Assembly (NCBI GenBank): GCA_025738555.1 | Contig: JAOVFP010000019.1 | Location: forward strand, 1,798,001 to 1,862,000 | Length of the DNA: 64,000 nucleotides | Direction of reading: 5' to 3' | From: Cyathus striatus | Taxonomy: Eukaryota; Basidiomycota; Agaricomycetes; Agaricales; Nidulariaceae | Part shown: positions 11,429 through 23,141 of the stretch, one piece after another | Layout: each line of letters begins with the position of its first letter | How positions within the stretch are numbered: position 1 is the stretch's first letter | Translations under genes and position numbers: made by a program | The notes under the pieces: generated by a model | The model's database searches: none | Told to the model about the DNA's origin: nothing | The model's input: only the letters and a program-made list of their open reading frames with translations

Positions 11429-12739
11429 CTAGAAACCCGACTGCTTACTGGACTGTGTCTGCACATTTTGCGCAACTGTCTCAGGGGGCGCCATTTCCTC
11501 CGGCATCACTCGCCGACACACTTCATGCAACATCTGTTGCATTTGACTCATCTGATTGAACATCATTGACACTGTCTCCTGTGTGAGAGGCTGTTCAGAT
11601 GGTTGGTGATACAACACTTGCTTTGGTATCTCTGACTCTTTCCTAGCTAACATTTCATTTATGATTTTCTTAAGAGGGTAGGGTCCCCTTATTTTCTCAT
11701 TGGTCCCACACATTGTTAACATACCAAACTCCTCTTTAACAACTCTGTCCACAATATCCTTAGCCTTGACTTTACAATTTGCTATGTTCTCGCTACATTG
11801 TCCACAGTAATAACACCCTCTCGATGCTGGTGAAGTATAGGCCGCATTCCCTCCTTGATACCCTTGGTTTCAGTACTGGTACATCATCCAATTGGTATTA
11901 GGGGGTTGGTTGGACAGTGCTGCAGGAGGTGGCTTCTGAAGATTCACCAGCATGGTCTGGAATTCTTTCGTCAGCACACTCATTCCCAGTGTAACTGCCT
12001 CTGTCACTTCCTTCTTGATGTTGACCTCTGGGGTCTCTTTCTTAATAGGTAGCCTTGGGATATTTGTTAACTTCAGCTCCTCCTTCTGTGCCTTCCTCTT
12101 CTCCTTTCTCGACGAGTTTTTAACTGGAACATCTGAGTCAGAGCTAATGTCTGAATCCGTGGAATCTGACGAATCTGAGTCGTCTCCCAAGAACCGCTTC
12201 TTCACAATGCTGTCACACACCCAGAGTACCACTTTATAGTCGTAGGGGTCATCCGGATTCCTCTCTTCTACTGACTCAGGGACTAAATCTAATCGTTGGT
12301 TCAAGGTATCTTTAAACTTTCAGCTTAAAGCTTTAAGCAGTTTCTTTACAATAGTCGAGTTTGAGATTACTTTATTCTCTTCGCATATTGCTGCCGCCAT
12401 CTCGAACTCTCTTTTGAACACTTTCCATGCTTTCTTGTCTTTGGGGCTGATTGTCTCATGTTTTCTCACAATTTTCGCCAATTGGGAGGCACATCCTACA
12501 TCTGCATCCTCATCATATTCTTTTAGGAGATGGTTTTTAAATGCTTCCCACAAAACTCCTTGAGCTTCTGCAAACTGCGACACAATATCCTGCACTTGAC
12601 TGTGAGTGATCGTTTGTAGTGCATAAGCAATATGTTTGCCTTCATCCTCAAATGAGTAATGCTCGAAATGGGACTGTAGACTTTTCAGCCAAAATCTGAC
12701 TTGCATGCCTTTTCCATCCCACTTATTCGCATCCAACAT
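11429..12739 (-). pseudogene. gag: Gypsy Gag with altered zinc knuckle
   Basis: Reading starts at MLDANKWDGKG (12,739) with a capsid-like helical region (FWLKSLQSHFEHYSFEDEG). It passes a TGA near 12,320 in the same frame, continues through an acidic/Ser-rich linker, then a second TGA near 11,867. The nucleocapsid box is CYYCGQCSENIANC around 11,800. Spacing fits C-X2-C-X4-H-X4-C, but the His position is Glu. The frame then runs to a TAG near 11,429. Gag packages element RNA into particles; this copy is dead. Confidence 0.75.
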
Positions 12740-13012
12740 CCCTATCTATCGCCTCTCATCACAGAAACACTTCAAAAACCAAATAAACTCGAATTCCCCC
12801 TCGCGGTGGGCTCCAGATAAGAGGTTAGTGGTGTTTACAACAGGGTGATAGTAGCTAGATTATGTAATATAACTACTTACTCCTAAAACAACATAACGGG
12901 GTGGCGAGTTTGGAGAGAATTTCACAGAAGATCGGTGTTAATGACACTTCTGGGCAAAATGGGGTAGAAGGGGGATGTATAGGAAGGTGGGAGAATAACT
13001 AAGTAGTGGTTA
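12740..13012 (-). other. Gypsy 5' leader
   Basis: Non-coding segment between the candidate 5' LTR and gag, where the primer-binding site should lie. I could not recognise a tRNA-complementary site next to the LTR edge, so the priming mode is unknown. Confidence 0.45.
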
Positions 13013-13936
13013 TGTAACGTCTCTGGCTATGTATGATGCAACACACGATTCTCTAGGAGTTTGCAGTTTCTCTTACTAGACTCAAATCAAATCACTTAAA
13101 CACTAATCTTGGAAAGTTCACTTTAATTCACTACACTACGTCAAGGTACTTTATAACAGAAGCTGCATGGGGGATAGCTTGCAGTCTACATGTCAAAACT
13201 CATCTACTATATATACTGCTGGAAATATGGTGGCTGATGGTACTGTATAGGTGCTGGATAGGTACATCTGGGGTACTAGGGATTGTAAACTACGTCACTG
13301 ACAAGGGAAAGCCATGCGCTCATGGAGCGTGCTGGACAGGGGGTCATGTGTCTGTCATAGGGAGTTGCGCAATGGGGAATATGGCACCGCACGCATTCCT
13401 TTGGTCATGGCGGGATTGGCTATACGCAGATGTGCTAAGAATAGCTCAGGTGTTGATCAGGGTTCAGGGTTCATCACTTAATCTAGCCATGTTATCGCTT
13501 CACCGGTTACTCTGAGAGAAGTTGATCGGTTGACTCAGGGCTTCGGGACTTGCTAAGATGCCTAGTGAGGCGCTTCGTCATCACTTGCTTCGCTTGGATA
13601 CTGATCGTGTTTGTATCACGTGACCTTCGCACGTTGCTAGACGCATTCTGGCTGTTATCCATTTAGTCGCTGAGTTTTAGCGTCATTATTATCTCTCCAC
13701 TTCTGTATTCAGTACTACCTTAGGCTTTATATTAATAATACCCTTGGTGAGTGTACTTTGTAGTACTATAACTGGCAGCTCGGGTCTCGACTCCAATCCT
13801 ATTATCTAACCCATGTTTGTTACCGTTTGGTGAGTACTTGTATACATAATAGAAAAGCTAAAATCGATTGCTATAGGTAGTGTACGCCCGTCAGGCGTCT
13901 CAGGCTTGAACATGACATTGTGAGTTCTGTTGTACA
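13013..13936 (-). repeat. candidate 5' LTR of the Gypsy element
   Basis: On the minus strand it would begin TGTACAACAG and end GACGTTACA, giving TG...CA ends and a TGTA/TACA inverted repeat. A TATTAATATAAAG box lies about 200 bp in, at about 13,723. The transposase reading frame resumes within about 30 bp beyond 13,936, which supports this edge. No second LTR is available to confirm the boundaries. Confidence 0.5.
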
Positions 13937-13939
13937 ATA

Positions 13940-14335
13940 GCATCCATCTATCTAACCAGTTTTGTTCCAGCTTCCAAAATGCACTGCTTACCCTGGCCCA
14001 CTCAGTGTAATTGTCATGGACAACATGAAGATTCATCATAGTGATGAAATTTTGGAGCTTTTGATTGCTTTGGTGGGAACAAGATTCTAATTTGCATGTA
14101 GTGGTGGATGATAATCATCTCTCCAGGTGTCCACCTTGAATACTTGCCACCATACTCACCAGATCTCAATCCCATTGAAGAAGCTTTTTCAAAAATCAAG
14201 TACTTTCTTCATTGTTATCAAGAATACTATATCACAACTGATGGTGATGGAATATTATGGGACATGTATGAGGTAACAGATGTCATTATGCCAGAGGATG
14301 CAGAAAGCTATTTTATTCATGCTGGTTATTTTTGA
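13940..14335 (+). pseudogene. IS630/Tc1-mariner-like transposase, 3' part
   Basis: The frame resumes with LPKCTAYPGPLSVIVMDN, where the Asp at about 14,019 is the second catalytic acid. It continues through HHSDEILEL, a short disrupted patch, and then LEYLPPYSPDLNPIEEAFSK (the Glu near 14,177 is the third), to a stop at 14,335. Together with 6,672-7,290 it rebuilds the order of one transposase interrupted by about 6.6 kb. A frameshift around 14,088-14,120 adds to the damage. Confidence 0.85.
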
Positions 14336-14406
14336 TACTGAAAAATTGCATGTAATTACAGAAAAAGTTTGCATAATTGACATTTGTAGTACAAAATAAA
14401 ACAGTC

Positions 14407-15906
14407 TTACTCCATATTGCGAGACCAAACATCAATAGCATCTTGCAGAGCTGCAATTTCCCCCAATAAAAAGTCTATATCTATCAAATTTCCTTGCATG
14501 AGGTATTATAAATGTTTTGCCTCTCTGAATCCATGCTGTTCGAGCTTCTTCTGAATTGCATCATCAAGGCCATAGATACTGCAGAAATCCTTGTAGTGTA
14601 TGAGTGGCAGGGAAAATTCATGCCAATTTGTTATCAAGGGTGTTGTCAGAGAGTATGACTGGGGTACTGGTGTTAGGAGTAGTGGGATTTGTGGTGATGG
14701 GAGCTGATGAAGGAGGTGGGTTGGAAGAACCATGCAAAAGACTTAGAAAGTCATTTCTGATTTGAAAATTAAATGTTGGAACTTGCAGAGATGGAGTAGC
14801 TGGTGTTTGAACACAGTTTTGTGCCTCAAGGTGGCGCTGCAGCATGGGACTGCTTGAGGAGATACCTGTTCTGGGGAAAAGATGGTGATTAGGAGGTGTA
14901 GTCAGAAGACCATTGGGGTCTGCCTTCAGCTAGTAAGAATATATAAGTTATAATCAATGAAGGAAGAGCAATAGGGGTTCAAAAATAATAATCATCACTT
15001 ACACTATATGAAGCCCAACAATCTATATGTTCATGCCCCATTGGGAAGTGGCATTCAAACTCAGGTCCAATATAGCAAATCTCGCCAATGCACTGGGCCG
15101 TTTTCTTGGGACACTTCCACTTGTTATGAAGGGCAACAATCTGCACCAATTTTGCTATGTTTCCAGGAAGTTGTGCTGGATCTTTCTAAATATATATATG
15201 TGTGTATCAATGTTCATACACATCATCATGAGTTTTTGCATGCATACACTCACTTTAGCCTTCTTACTTTTTCTTTCCAACACCAGCACATTGTTTTCTT
15301 TATCTTCAAGATTGACAGAGCTAGTGTTCAGTTCTTCAACTTTGATATTTGCAAGTGGTTCAGCAGTGTTACAAATTCCAAGAAGTCATTGAGTTAGAAG
15401 CATGTAGTCAGAGTTGGAGTCAAGTGGAATCCCAGGTTTAGCAATGATGCGAGGAATCATAGCTGTAACTTTATAGTTGTCAAAGTCAAGGATTTTAGGA
15501 TCAAGCAGTTGTGATATCTTGACTAGAATTTGAGCCTTCATGGTGTCCCAAGGTTCCTCCATTGATAGGTACATGGTAGCACCCTTGGATACATGCTTGG
15601 AAATTGGCAATGCAAGCTGCTCAGCAGAGAATACAGCAAGAACATAGGCTACATTCCTGTGAACTGCCTGCCATAGTTCAGAAGAGCCTAGGCAATGACT
15701 TGTAAGCTAAACAATACAAGATTGCATCATATACACACCTTTCCCTTTCGACTTCCTTCCCCCTTCATGGTCATGCTTTTGTGGAACCACAATTGGTGGT
15801 GAGGAAGATCTAATTGTAAGAACCCTCTCCCTTTCCTCATCCTCATCCTCTCTCTCCTGGGTCTCTTCACTGCTTTCATCAGTATGGCCTTCAGGAGCTT
15901 CAGTGC
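14407..15906 (-). pseudogene. broken multi-exon gene of a basidiomycete repeat-associated family
   Basis: Exons can be followed on the minus strand. The first is an acidic, Lys/Arg-rich exon (about 15,906-15,730). The second (15,690-15,290) contains LWQAVHRNVAYVLAVFSAEQ and PWDTMKAQILVKI. The third (15,187-15,008) carries a Cys/His-rich segment with WKCPKKTAQC and FPMGHEHIDCW, likely a small metal-binding module. The last (14,935-14,407) has a Pro/Thr linker and a SAM-like C-terminus (FCSIYGLDDAIQKKLEQHGF, GEIAALQDAIDVWS). Introns have GT-AG ends (gtgagt...tttag, gtaagt...ctag). Defects are a TGA near 15,384, a frameshift near 14,640 and a TAA near 14,513. The family occurs in many copies in basidiomycetes; its function is not known to me. 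Confidence 0.65.
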
Positions 15907-16765
15907 TGTTGAGTCACGTGACGAGTTATAAGTAATTCTTAAATACTTAGAATATAAAATCCCAAATATAATAATAATAAACTCAAATCCTGAGGTGTAA
16001 GTTCAGTAAGTTCGAGGGGCGCAAAGATTTCAATTTCAAAAATAGAACAAGTTATTTTTAGATCAGTTTCACTTAGTTTATTCTTTAGAACGCGTCAAGG
16101 TATTCAAAGTCAAGATATTTCAATTCAGATTCAATTCAACACTGTCAATTCGGTACGTAAAATCTCTGTGTCAAATGTCTCGTAACAATTCTGATTCCAG
16201 TCTATATCTCGTCTGAACCGCCCTATCCGTGGGAGGGAAGAATGCCTGGCAGTTCCTCCCATTTCATTCCCTCCTCGCTCATCTATATACATTTATGGAC
16301 ATATCTAGTTACTACTTTGGTCTATACTAATTACTAATTTATTCCTAGGTTTCTCCGTTGTTCTAGCCCAGTCGTTACTGCAGCCAATTGCATGCACGCG
16401 CGCACACATGTCTATGTCGCGACGGGCGCCCGTATGGGCAGCGCGTCGATCTATTACCATTTCGGGCATTTGCTTATATCATCAAATGCGCGTGGCGCGT
16501 CAGTATCGCAACAAAACGCCATTGCTGCGTCACGTACTCGCCCTGCTATCTTTCTCTTCTTCGTGATCTGCGCATGGGTTGCGCGTGGTCTATCAGCGTC
16601 ATTCCATGCTTAGCTAATGCATTGTCTGCATAGCTTTGCTCGAGTTCTCGAGCTCGGGACTGGTTCTAGGGTCTAGGTTCTGCTTTCAACTTGTGCGCTC
16701 TTTTGGTTGGTCTGCAACTCTAGGGCTTCGTCATAATGAATAGTGGGTTCTATGTTGGGCTAGCA
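15907..16765. mobile_element. solo LTR with 5-bp flanking repeat
   Basis: The segment starts TGTTGAGTCACGTGAC and ends GGGCTAGCA. It is flanked by AGTGC on the left and ACTGC on the right, a 5-bp duplication with one mismatch. Removing it and one duplication joins TTTTGCAG to the reading frame of the minus-strand pseudogene, restoring a splice acceptor. Length (859 bp) and composition resemble the Gypsy LTR at 13 kb, including a cgtcaaggta block. I infer recombination between two LTRs of a Gypsy element. Confidence 0.6.
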
Positions 16766-16770
16766 ACTGC

Positions 16771-17279
16771 AAAATGACGTTGGTGTATTGAAAGAAAGTG
16801 GTATGTATTTGTTTAAATTGTTTTAAACCATACTGAGGTGAAGTTTTTATGTTTTTTATAGGTTTATTTGTTTTAAATCCCTTAGTAAATTATGGGAGGC
16901 AGCGTGGGAACTCAGCCCCTCCCCGCTGTGTCCTACTCACGCGCTCAGGTGGAAGTTCTGTAAATTTGGAACGAGAAATTCGAAATTAAAGTACATCATT
17001 TTATTTTACTAGCGTATCAGTGCCAGAGTCATATGTCATGAAAACCGAAAACATCTTACAAGACATTAAGCCTTTATTCTCATTTAAATGTGTATTAAGG
17101 CAATTGCAAGGCTCCAGCAAAGAAATTATGATACAACTACAAGGTACTTTAGATGCAGGCTGATATTTTGTGCCTTTAGTGATAGCCAGGTGTAATGCAA
17201 TTCATCTTGAGACTTCCATAATATTATCACTCACTTTCAATATCAAGGCAATATTACTTAGTTACTGTAAGACTTCACA
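16771..17279. other. gap, possible upstream intron of the broken gene
   Basis: No coding segment recognised. On the minus strand a GTGAGT donor lies near 16,937 and the TTTTGCAG acceptor at 16,770, so much of this may be an intron of the pseudogene at 14.4-15.9 kb. Confidence 0.35.
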
Positions 17280-18602
17280 TTATGAGGAATCATTGTCCAG
17301 CTCATCTACTTCATTTGCTGTGGCTGTTGTATAATAACTTATCTAATACTACATCATTAGCAAGGTAAGTATGCTATTAAAAATGGAGGGTCACAATGCT
17401 ACTATGTAGTAAGCACTTACACTTGGGTGGTATGTTTTGTGGTTTGTGACAGGTACATTTTGCTGAACAGGGGTCAGCACTCAGCAGCGACAGATGATAA
17501 GGGTGTAGACCAACAAAGGCCCAGCCTAGATTAGCCAGGATAAAGAATTCATTTGGCCTCGGAACTTCTAACATATTTGCCCAGACTGTGCAAGATCTGG
17601 TTCCAAGCTGACTAAGGCACCTGCCTGAGATGCATAAAAGGGTGACAACTTTTTCACTGTCGTTGCATCAAGACCTGGCTGAGTAGAGTAATAACTTGTA
17701 AGTAAAATTAAATAAAGGTAAGTAAATCATGGTAGGTGATTCATAACATGCAGTGAATATGCTAACAGTTCTAGTTTAGTTACTAGCAGCCTTACTTAGT
17801 ATATAAAGAAATAGGGCCGGCAAGCGGCAGGGCCCACTACCTTCTCATTTAACAGGCATTTAACATTAGAAATATTATTCATTGTAGAGGAAGTTGGATT
17901 AAGAAGGAATAATAAAAAGTTACATTAATAATTGTAGTGATAAATGCCAAGAATTTGAAGTTCATAAGTCTGAAATAGAAATAGATCATAAACATGGTAG
18001 TTAAAAGTAAGGAAACATACAAGCTTACTCTGAACCAAGCATATGTATCCAGCCATTGAACTAATTTAGCAACAATAAAGACTGTAGTTCCAGAGGAGAG
18101 ATTTGAATAAGTTTCCTTTAAAAAAAGAAATGAATAAGCAAATAGGGATGAATAAAACTATAACAGACATCCACAAGGGAGAATGAGGTAAATTGAATGC
18201 AATAGTGATCTGGATTGGTAGGAGGCTTGGAAATCACAGATGACATATTTGTAGTCTAATTTAAATGATGAAAACAAATTATGAATGGAGAAATGAAAGG
18301 AAATTACTTACAGGATAAAGTGTCAAAATTTTCATGTCAAGATCTTCAATTTTCTGTAAGAAAGAGACTTGATTATTGAAGCATGATTGAATGTCATTAC
18401 AAGCCTGAGAAGGACATGTAACGGAGATGAGAAGAGTCCCATATTGTTGGCAGGAGGAAGAGGTAATTTGACCAAAGAAAGTCAAATGATCAGAGACATC
18501 ACAAGAGGAAGATGTTGATGTGTAGGTAACTTTTGAAGAGTGAAGTTTGGAGGTTAAGTTTTTTCCATAAACGATACCACCCAATGCAGGAGTTGTGGAC
18601 AT
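17280..18602 (-). CDS. hypothetical multi-exon protein, accessory gene C next to the Helitron
   Basis: The best start is MSTTPALGGIVYGKN at 18,602. Exon 1 ends at 18,312 with a GTAAGT donor. A middle exon (18,115-18,029) encodes ETYSNLSSGTTVFIVAKLVQ and is bounded by TTTAAAG and GTAAGC. A terminal pair (near 17,460-17,406 and 17,333-17,280) ends TTATANEVDELDNDSS before TAA. At least one intervening exon is uncertain. The LSSGTTVFIVAKLVQW stretch resembles LRPGTLVLIETSMIMW in the gene at 20.5-22.0 kb, so both may carry the same beta-rich domain. Shared strand and proximity to RepHel suggest an accessory gene. I do not know its function. Confidence 0.4.
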
Positions 18603-18770
18603 GTCGAGGTCTCGGTCAAGCAGAAGAAATGAAGAGAAAGTCATAAAGATAGAGAAGAAGAGAGTCAACGGAAAGAGGAAAAACACAGAAGGTTTTATAG
18701 AAAAAATTGAATACATATAGAATTGCAGACAGAAAATCAATAGTGAACTGATTAGTCAGTGGAGGATATA

Positions 18771-20107
18771 TCAATATAGATCAGGATGAGATGATGAATG
18801 CGGCGATTGGAGTATTATCCACAGAGGTCGACATTTATTAATCAGATGGAGCAGGTGGAAGGTGTGATGTTCAAATATCTGATGGAGAACAACCGGGTTA
18901 TTCCTATTCTGAGTGGGGAATGCTTGCTTGGCGGGGTTTAGAAGCCGTAACAAAGGCCTGGAAAATGTGGTGGGGATCAGTGTTAACAAAGGAGCATTGG
19001 AAAGCATTTGAGGCTGTAATGGCATTTGTCGAAGTCGTTTAGCATCACATGCACAACATGTGTCTCCTTTCCTCGCTTTCTGAATCTCGGTCAGGTAATC
19101 CGGCTCAAGCGAGCGAAGAGGACTCAGAGTAATGTCTACGTAACCGAACCTATTCTTATTCTCATTCTTGTTCCTGTTCCTTTTGAAACTCAAACTTGAA
19201 CACAAACATTCTAGGTCCCCTCCATGCCCCGGTCTCCTCCTCAGCTGCCCTGGAATGTTTCATGTGGAGAACAAGAGTGCTTAAAGATAGATTTCTAGGT
19301 GTGTATTTGGGTGACGATAGAGATTGATTCAATTCAATCTGATTCCCCACTGTTCCCATTCTATCCAGGCCAGTGGCTTATCATTTTGAACTTGCTATGT
19401 AGCATCGTGCGAATTCGAATCCATATCACACTGTGGACAATGAGCTGCATTATTCGTGCTGGGAAGGCACTTGTTTTCACTGTGCTGGGTTTGTTGTAGG
19501 AAGACTTGCAATGAGCCATTGTGCGTATGCCCTTTACTTTACTTTTACTTTCCCTTTCTGTCTCTTTGGTGTGGGAGCATTGATGTGGCTAGCAGTGTCG
19601 CTGCATAATGATTGTGTGATAGCATGCCAACCCACTGTCAAATCATTTAGCATAACTCACAGGGGAAAGTGGACATAGACGGTATGACATGGATCTTCTG
19701 GATCTGGTTCTGGGTTGGGGGGTGGATCTGGGAAGGGTGGTGGAGAAGGAACGAAGAGAAGGAATAGTTTGTGTGGGGCTTATGCTTGAGTTGTTGGTCA
19801 GGCAGGGGAGGGGGATGGAAGATGTGCTCAGGCAGAGGCAGATTAAATTGCCAATGCACTGGGTTTTTCCTTGCAGCAATACCGATCCCATTCTCACCTG
19901 ACTGACAACACCCATACCCACAATCAAAGTCAATGAACCTCGTACCTTCTTGGAACAAGCTCGGGAGCGCATGCAGGTGGAGAAGAAGTAGGCGGAGAGG
20001 AAGCTGGTGGACATGAAGTTGGTGGACTCATCAAGCATTGAATATTGGGACACACATATTGGTGGACCATTCTTGCGTGGTGCTTGTCCTTTTACTGGTA
20101 AAAACAC
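18771..20107 (-). CDS. uncertain coding segments (accessory gene B)
   Basis: Two minus-strand open segments are present: 19,205-18,771 and 20,107-19,643. The second includes a Pro/Ser-rich stretch (CPPASSPPTSSPPACAPELV in one phase), a GTACGA...GTCAG intron-like gap near 19,950-19,905, and then a PLPEHIFHPPPLPDQQ stretch. Reading phase across the gap is unresolved and neither piece matches a family I recognise. They may be exons of one gene or unrelated open frames in repeat DNA. Confidence 0.25.
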
Positions 20108-20509
20108 ATGGAAGAGAAGTGACAGGGGAGGGAAATGAGATAGTTTCAGACATGACAGTTAGTAGGAAACAAGAAGGTTAATGTATTAAAGAGGAGTGTC
20201 GATACAAGTATTGAAAAACTATTAACTAGTAAAAAAACAATACTTTATGGACTGTAAGGCTAAAGGAAGAAATCAGAGTGAGGAGAGACCATTTAAAACA
20301 GTAAAGTAAGTAAGAATTTTTTTTTATAAATTATGTGAACGAAAACGATAAGAAAGAGAAAAGGGAGATGAAAGAAATGGGCAAGGTATGAAGCAATAAA
20401 GTGATTTAAAGAGAAAAGAAAGTAGGGGAAAGAATTTTCTTTTCAGTGTTGTTGCATTTTGAGAGAATGTTACGAGTCTTCTTAGATGGAGGACGGGTAT
20501 AGTATTTGG

Positions 20510-21966
20510 CTAATGCTTCTTGTCAGCTTTATCGGTCTTTGAAGACACATTGCGTGTTCTCTTTGAGGGAGGACCGTCATTAAGAGCATCATCAGCGAGG
20601 TCAACATTATCGATGATGCTGGCAAGAGAAAGGGAAGCCGTGTTGAAATCCCTGGAGGTGGAAGTGGAACTGGTGGTTGCATGGTTTGAAATTTGGGAGG
20701 TGATAGTGGGAGCACGAGATGAGGCAGGGGGCATGGAAGTGGTTGAGTTGGATATAGATGCTGACTTGAAAGCGGTAATATGCTTCATTGACAGAGGGTT
20801 TCCAACAGAGGTCAGCTGAGAAGATGAGACAACCTTGCCTTTAAGCTTGCCCATGTCAACAGGCAAGTCAGATGTGGCCAAAACACGTAAAGATTTGATG
20901 TTGAGCTGAAAAACCCATGACAATATAAGATTGTTATGATTGGGATGATAATAAATACCACACCTTTTTATTAGAACTAGGAGTCCACATAATCATTGAA
21001 GTTTCGATAAGAACGAGAGTGCCAGGTCGCAGGCTAGAGAGGACCTCGGAAGGATGAATTTGATCATTGTTGATATCATAGTATGGCAAATGATAGAGCT
21101 TATTGTGTTGAAGATCAAAGTGTTTGGTGACGAAATCAGGTTGCACATTAGGCTCATAAAACCCTTCAGGTAAGGTAGCTGAAGCAAACAGTGAGACATT
21201 AAATAGTACAACATTAAAGAAATAAAACACACATTGAGCATTACTTGAGTTCTCGGAAATGGAGCTAGCAGAGTCTGAAAGTTCAAAGAGATTGCATTTC
21301 TTCGGAACAATATTCTTAGTTATATTGTTAGGAGCCTTTAAAGAAAGGTAGTCAGTGAGAGAACTGAGACTAAATAGGTCAATTAATACCTTGTATTTTA
21401 TATCCGAGACAAATCAAATCAGATTAAATGTATTGCCATGGTCTTTTTTTGCGATTGAATAAACCACATCAGGATTAGTCAAGGTAGCGATCTCCTTTTT
21501 GACAAGTTCATCAATTGTTGCAATTTGGTTTTCAAATGCAGCAATGAGTTTGGGAGGAGCATTAGAGGGAGCTTCCAACACAATAGTGTCCTTGACTTTG
21601 CTTTTGTCATCAATGGGCTGAGAAAAAGTGTAATTAGGGAAGAACTGTATAGAAAATGAGAACTGGACTTACCAAGTTGTTGTCATTCAGTATATTACCA
21701 CATGCTCCAATGTATGTTCCATGTGAGGAAGATACAACTTGCCCAAACCACCAGTAACTGGTGTCTTTTCCTGGCTTGTCAGAGTTAGAGTGATACACAC
21801 TTTTGCTGAAGTGGCCTGGACCAAATGCTTCAACAATGGCAGCATGCATGTTGACACCACTCTCCATCTGAGCAAGGCAGGGTGTAGTATTCTTGTCAGA
21901 TTGTTTAAGTTCATTCAATAAATTGTCATAAAATCCTTGTTCAACTTGCTGATCAAAGCAAGACAT
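20510..21966 (-). CDS. five-exon hypothetical protein with a possible OB-like domain (accessory gene A)
   Basis: Exons 21,966-21,673, 21,617-21,390, 21,335-21,233, 21,178-20,964 and 20,905-20,510 join in phase through GT-AG introns of 54-58 bp. They give about 411 residues from MSCFDQQVEQ to KADKKH. The N-terminal third has a YWWFGQVVSSSHGTYIG patch. Residues about 200-280 contain LRPGTLVLIETSMIMW followed by LNIKSLRVL, a beta-strand pattern reminiscent of single-strand DNA-binding OB folds. The C-terminal third is Ser/Thr-rich with a basic tail. One in-frame TGA in exon 2 (near 21,413), in a CGA-like context, is the only break. The family is familiar from basidiomycete genomes as a multicopy protein; its role is not established, and OB assignment is my inference. 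Confidence 0.55.
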
Positions 21967-23141
21967 GGTGGAAAATGGGAGAGAGGTGAAGTAAAAAAAA
22001 TTAGCAGGAGATGAAGATTTTATACATTAAAATTGAATTGGACAGAGATTGAATAAGGGTATACAATAACTGAAAATGAAGAGTTCTAGAATTTGGATTA
22101 AATGCAAAAGAAAGATGTAATATTAAAATCAATTGATAACGATCAGATTTGAATAATAATGACTTGTTCTGACTTGACTGAAGTTATGTAAGTCACACTT
22201 GTAAAGTAAAGGTTCACTGAGCAAGTTGTAGAGACAGTGAGTGCATTGAGCTTCCTGCTTGTATTTTGAGCCAAAATTTCGAACTTCATGGGACATTATT
22301 TCACTGTCTAGACACTCACTACTTACAATATTTTTAGTACATATTATAACTGTAGATGACTATATTTAACAATAGTATGAGGGTGTAACTTGAAGTATCT
22401 CTTGTGGAATGTCTGACACAAATTCATGCTGTGTTACATATTTTGCATATATTCTTTTATATCTAGCAATCTTATATCTTGACTGTTCAATACAATTCTT
22501 TGCTCATCTATAGTACTACATTCTAAAAGTATTATGCCAGTGTAATTATGTATGTATCTGGCCAGGAAGATACAACTTGAATAATAAAACATATGCTAAT
22601 AATACCATCAAATTGTTTGGGTTCTCTTGCACCCAATTTTTATTTTTTCCTCACATAACTTGACACAGGGCAATTAAAGATACCTCGTTAGATATCCATA
22701 TTCAGGTTGTGATATTATGTAGTAAATTGATCAGCTAAAATGGTGGTTAACTGCGGTTAGTTTTCGCCTTATTACTATATTGAATATATATATCAACAGA
22801 CACCAATTTTTTTATTACTTTTTACCTTTATAACTATTGTAAATAGAATTTATACATATGTAGTACAAGTACACAAAATTACACAAAAATTGAGCAAGTA
22901 TGTGAGATTTGAGAGCAGATAACTTTTTGCTACTTCTGAAAAATAGGCATGCCCATTCTTTTTGCATGCCAGTGTATTATTATTATAAAGAATATAGTGG
23001 AAGAGTGAGATCAAAGATAATTGAATAATAATGACTTGTTCAGGTCTGATCCAAGTCATGTAATTCATTATCAGCAATGAGGAAAAGCTTGAGATTAAGA
23101 TGATAGAATAAAGTGGTAAGAGATTGGGTAAGATCAAAATT
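21967..23141. other. AT-rich spacer with a direct repeat and a small hairpin
   Basis: The 19-bp sequence gaataataatgacttgttc occurs at 22,151-22,169 and 23,023-23,041 in the same orientation. A perfect 7-bp stem, GGCATGC...GCATGCC with an 11-base loop, lies at 22,947-22,971, downstream of the RepHel stop. No coding exon is recognised. Confidence 0.6.

Larger units (their letters stand above)
7290..13936 (-). mobile_element. Ty3/Gypsy retrotransposon, 3'-truncated
   Basis: On the minus strand the order is candidate 5' LTR (13,013-13,936), leader, gag, protease, reverse transcriptase, RNase H and the start of integrase. The element ends inside the integrase core near 7,290, with no 3' LTR. It abuts the IS630-like transposase on both sides, so it was inserted there and lost its 3' end, or it recombined with the target. 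Coding stops are spread along its length, mostly TGA. The low-coordinate junction shows no target-site duplication, consistent with loss of the 3' LTR. Confidence 0.8.

Noticed and set aside
17810..17840. GGGCC/GGCCC hairpin considered as a Helitron 3' end
   Set aside because: No CTRR followed by T lies at the expected distance and it falls between exons of gene C.
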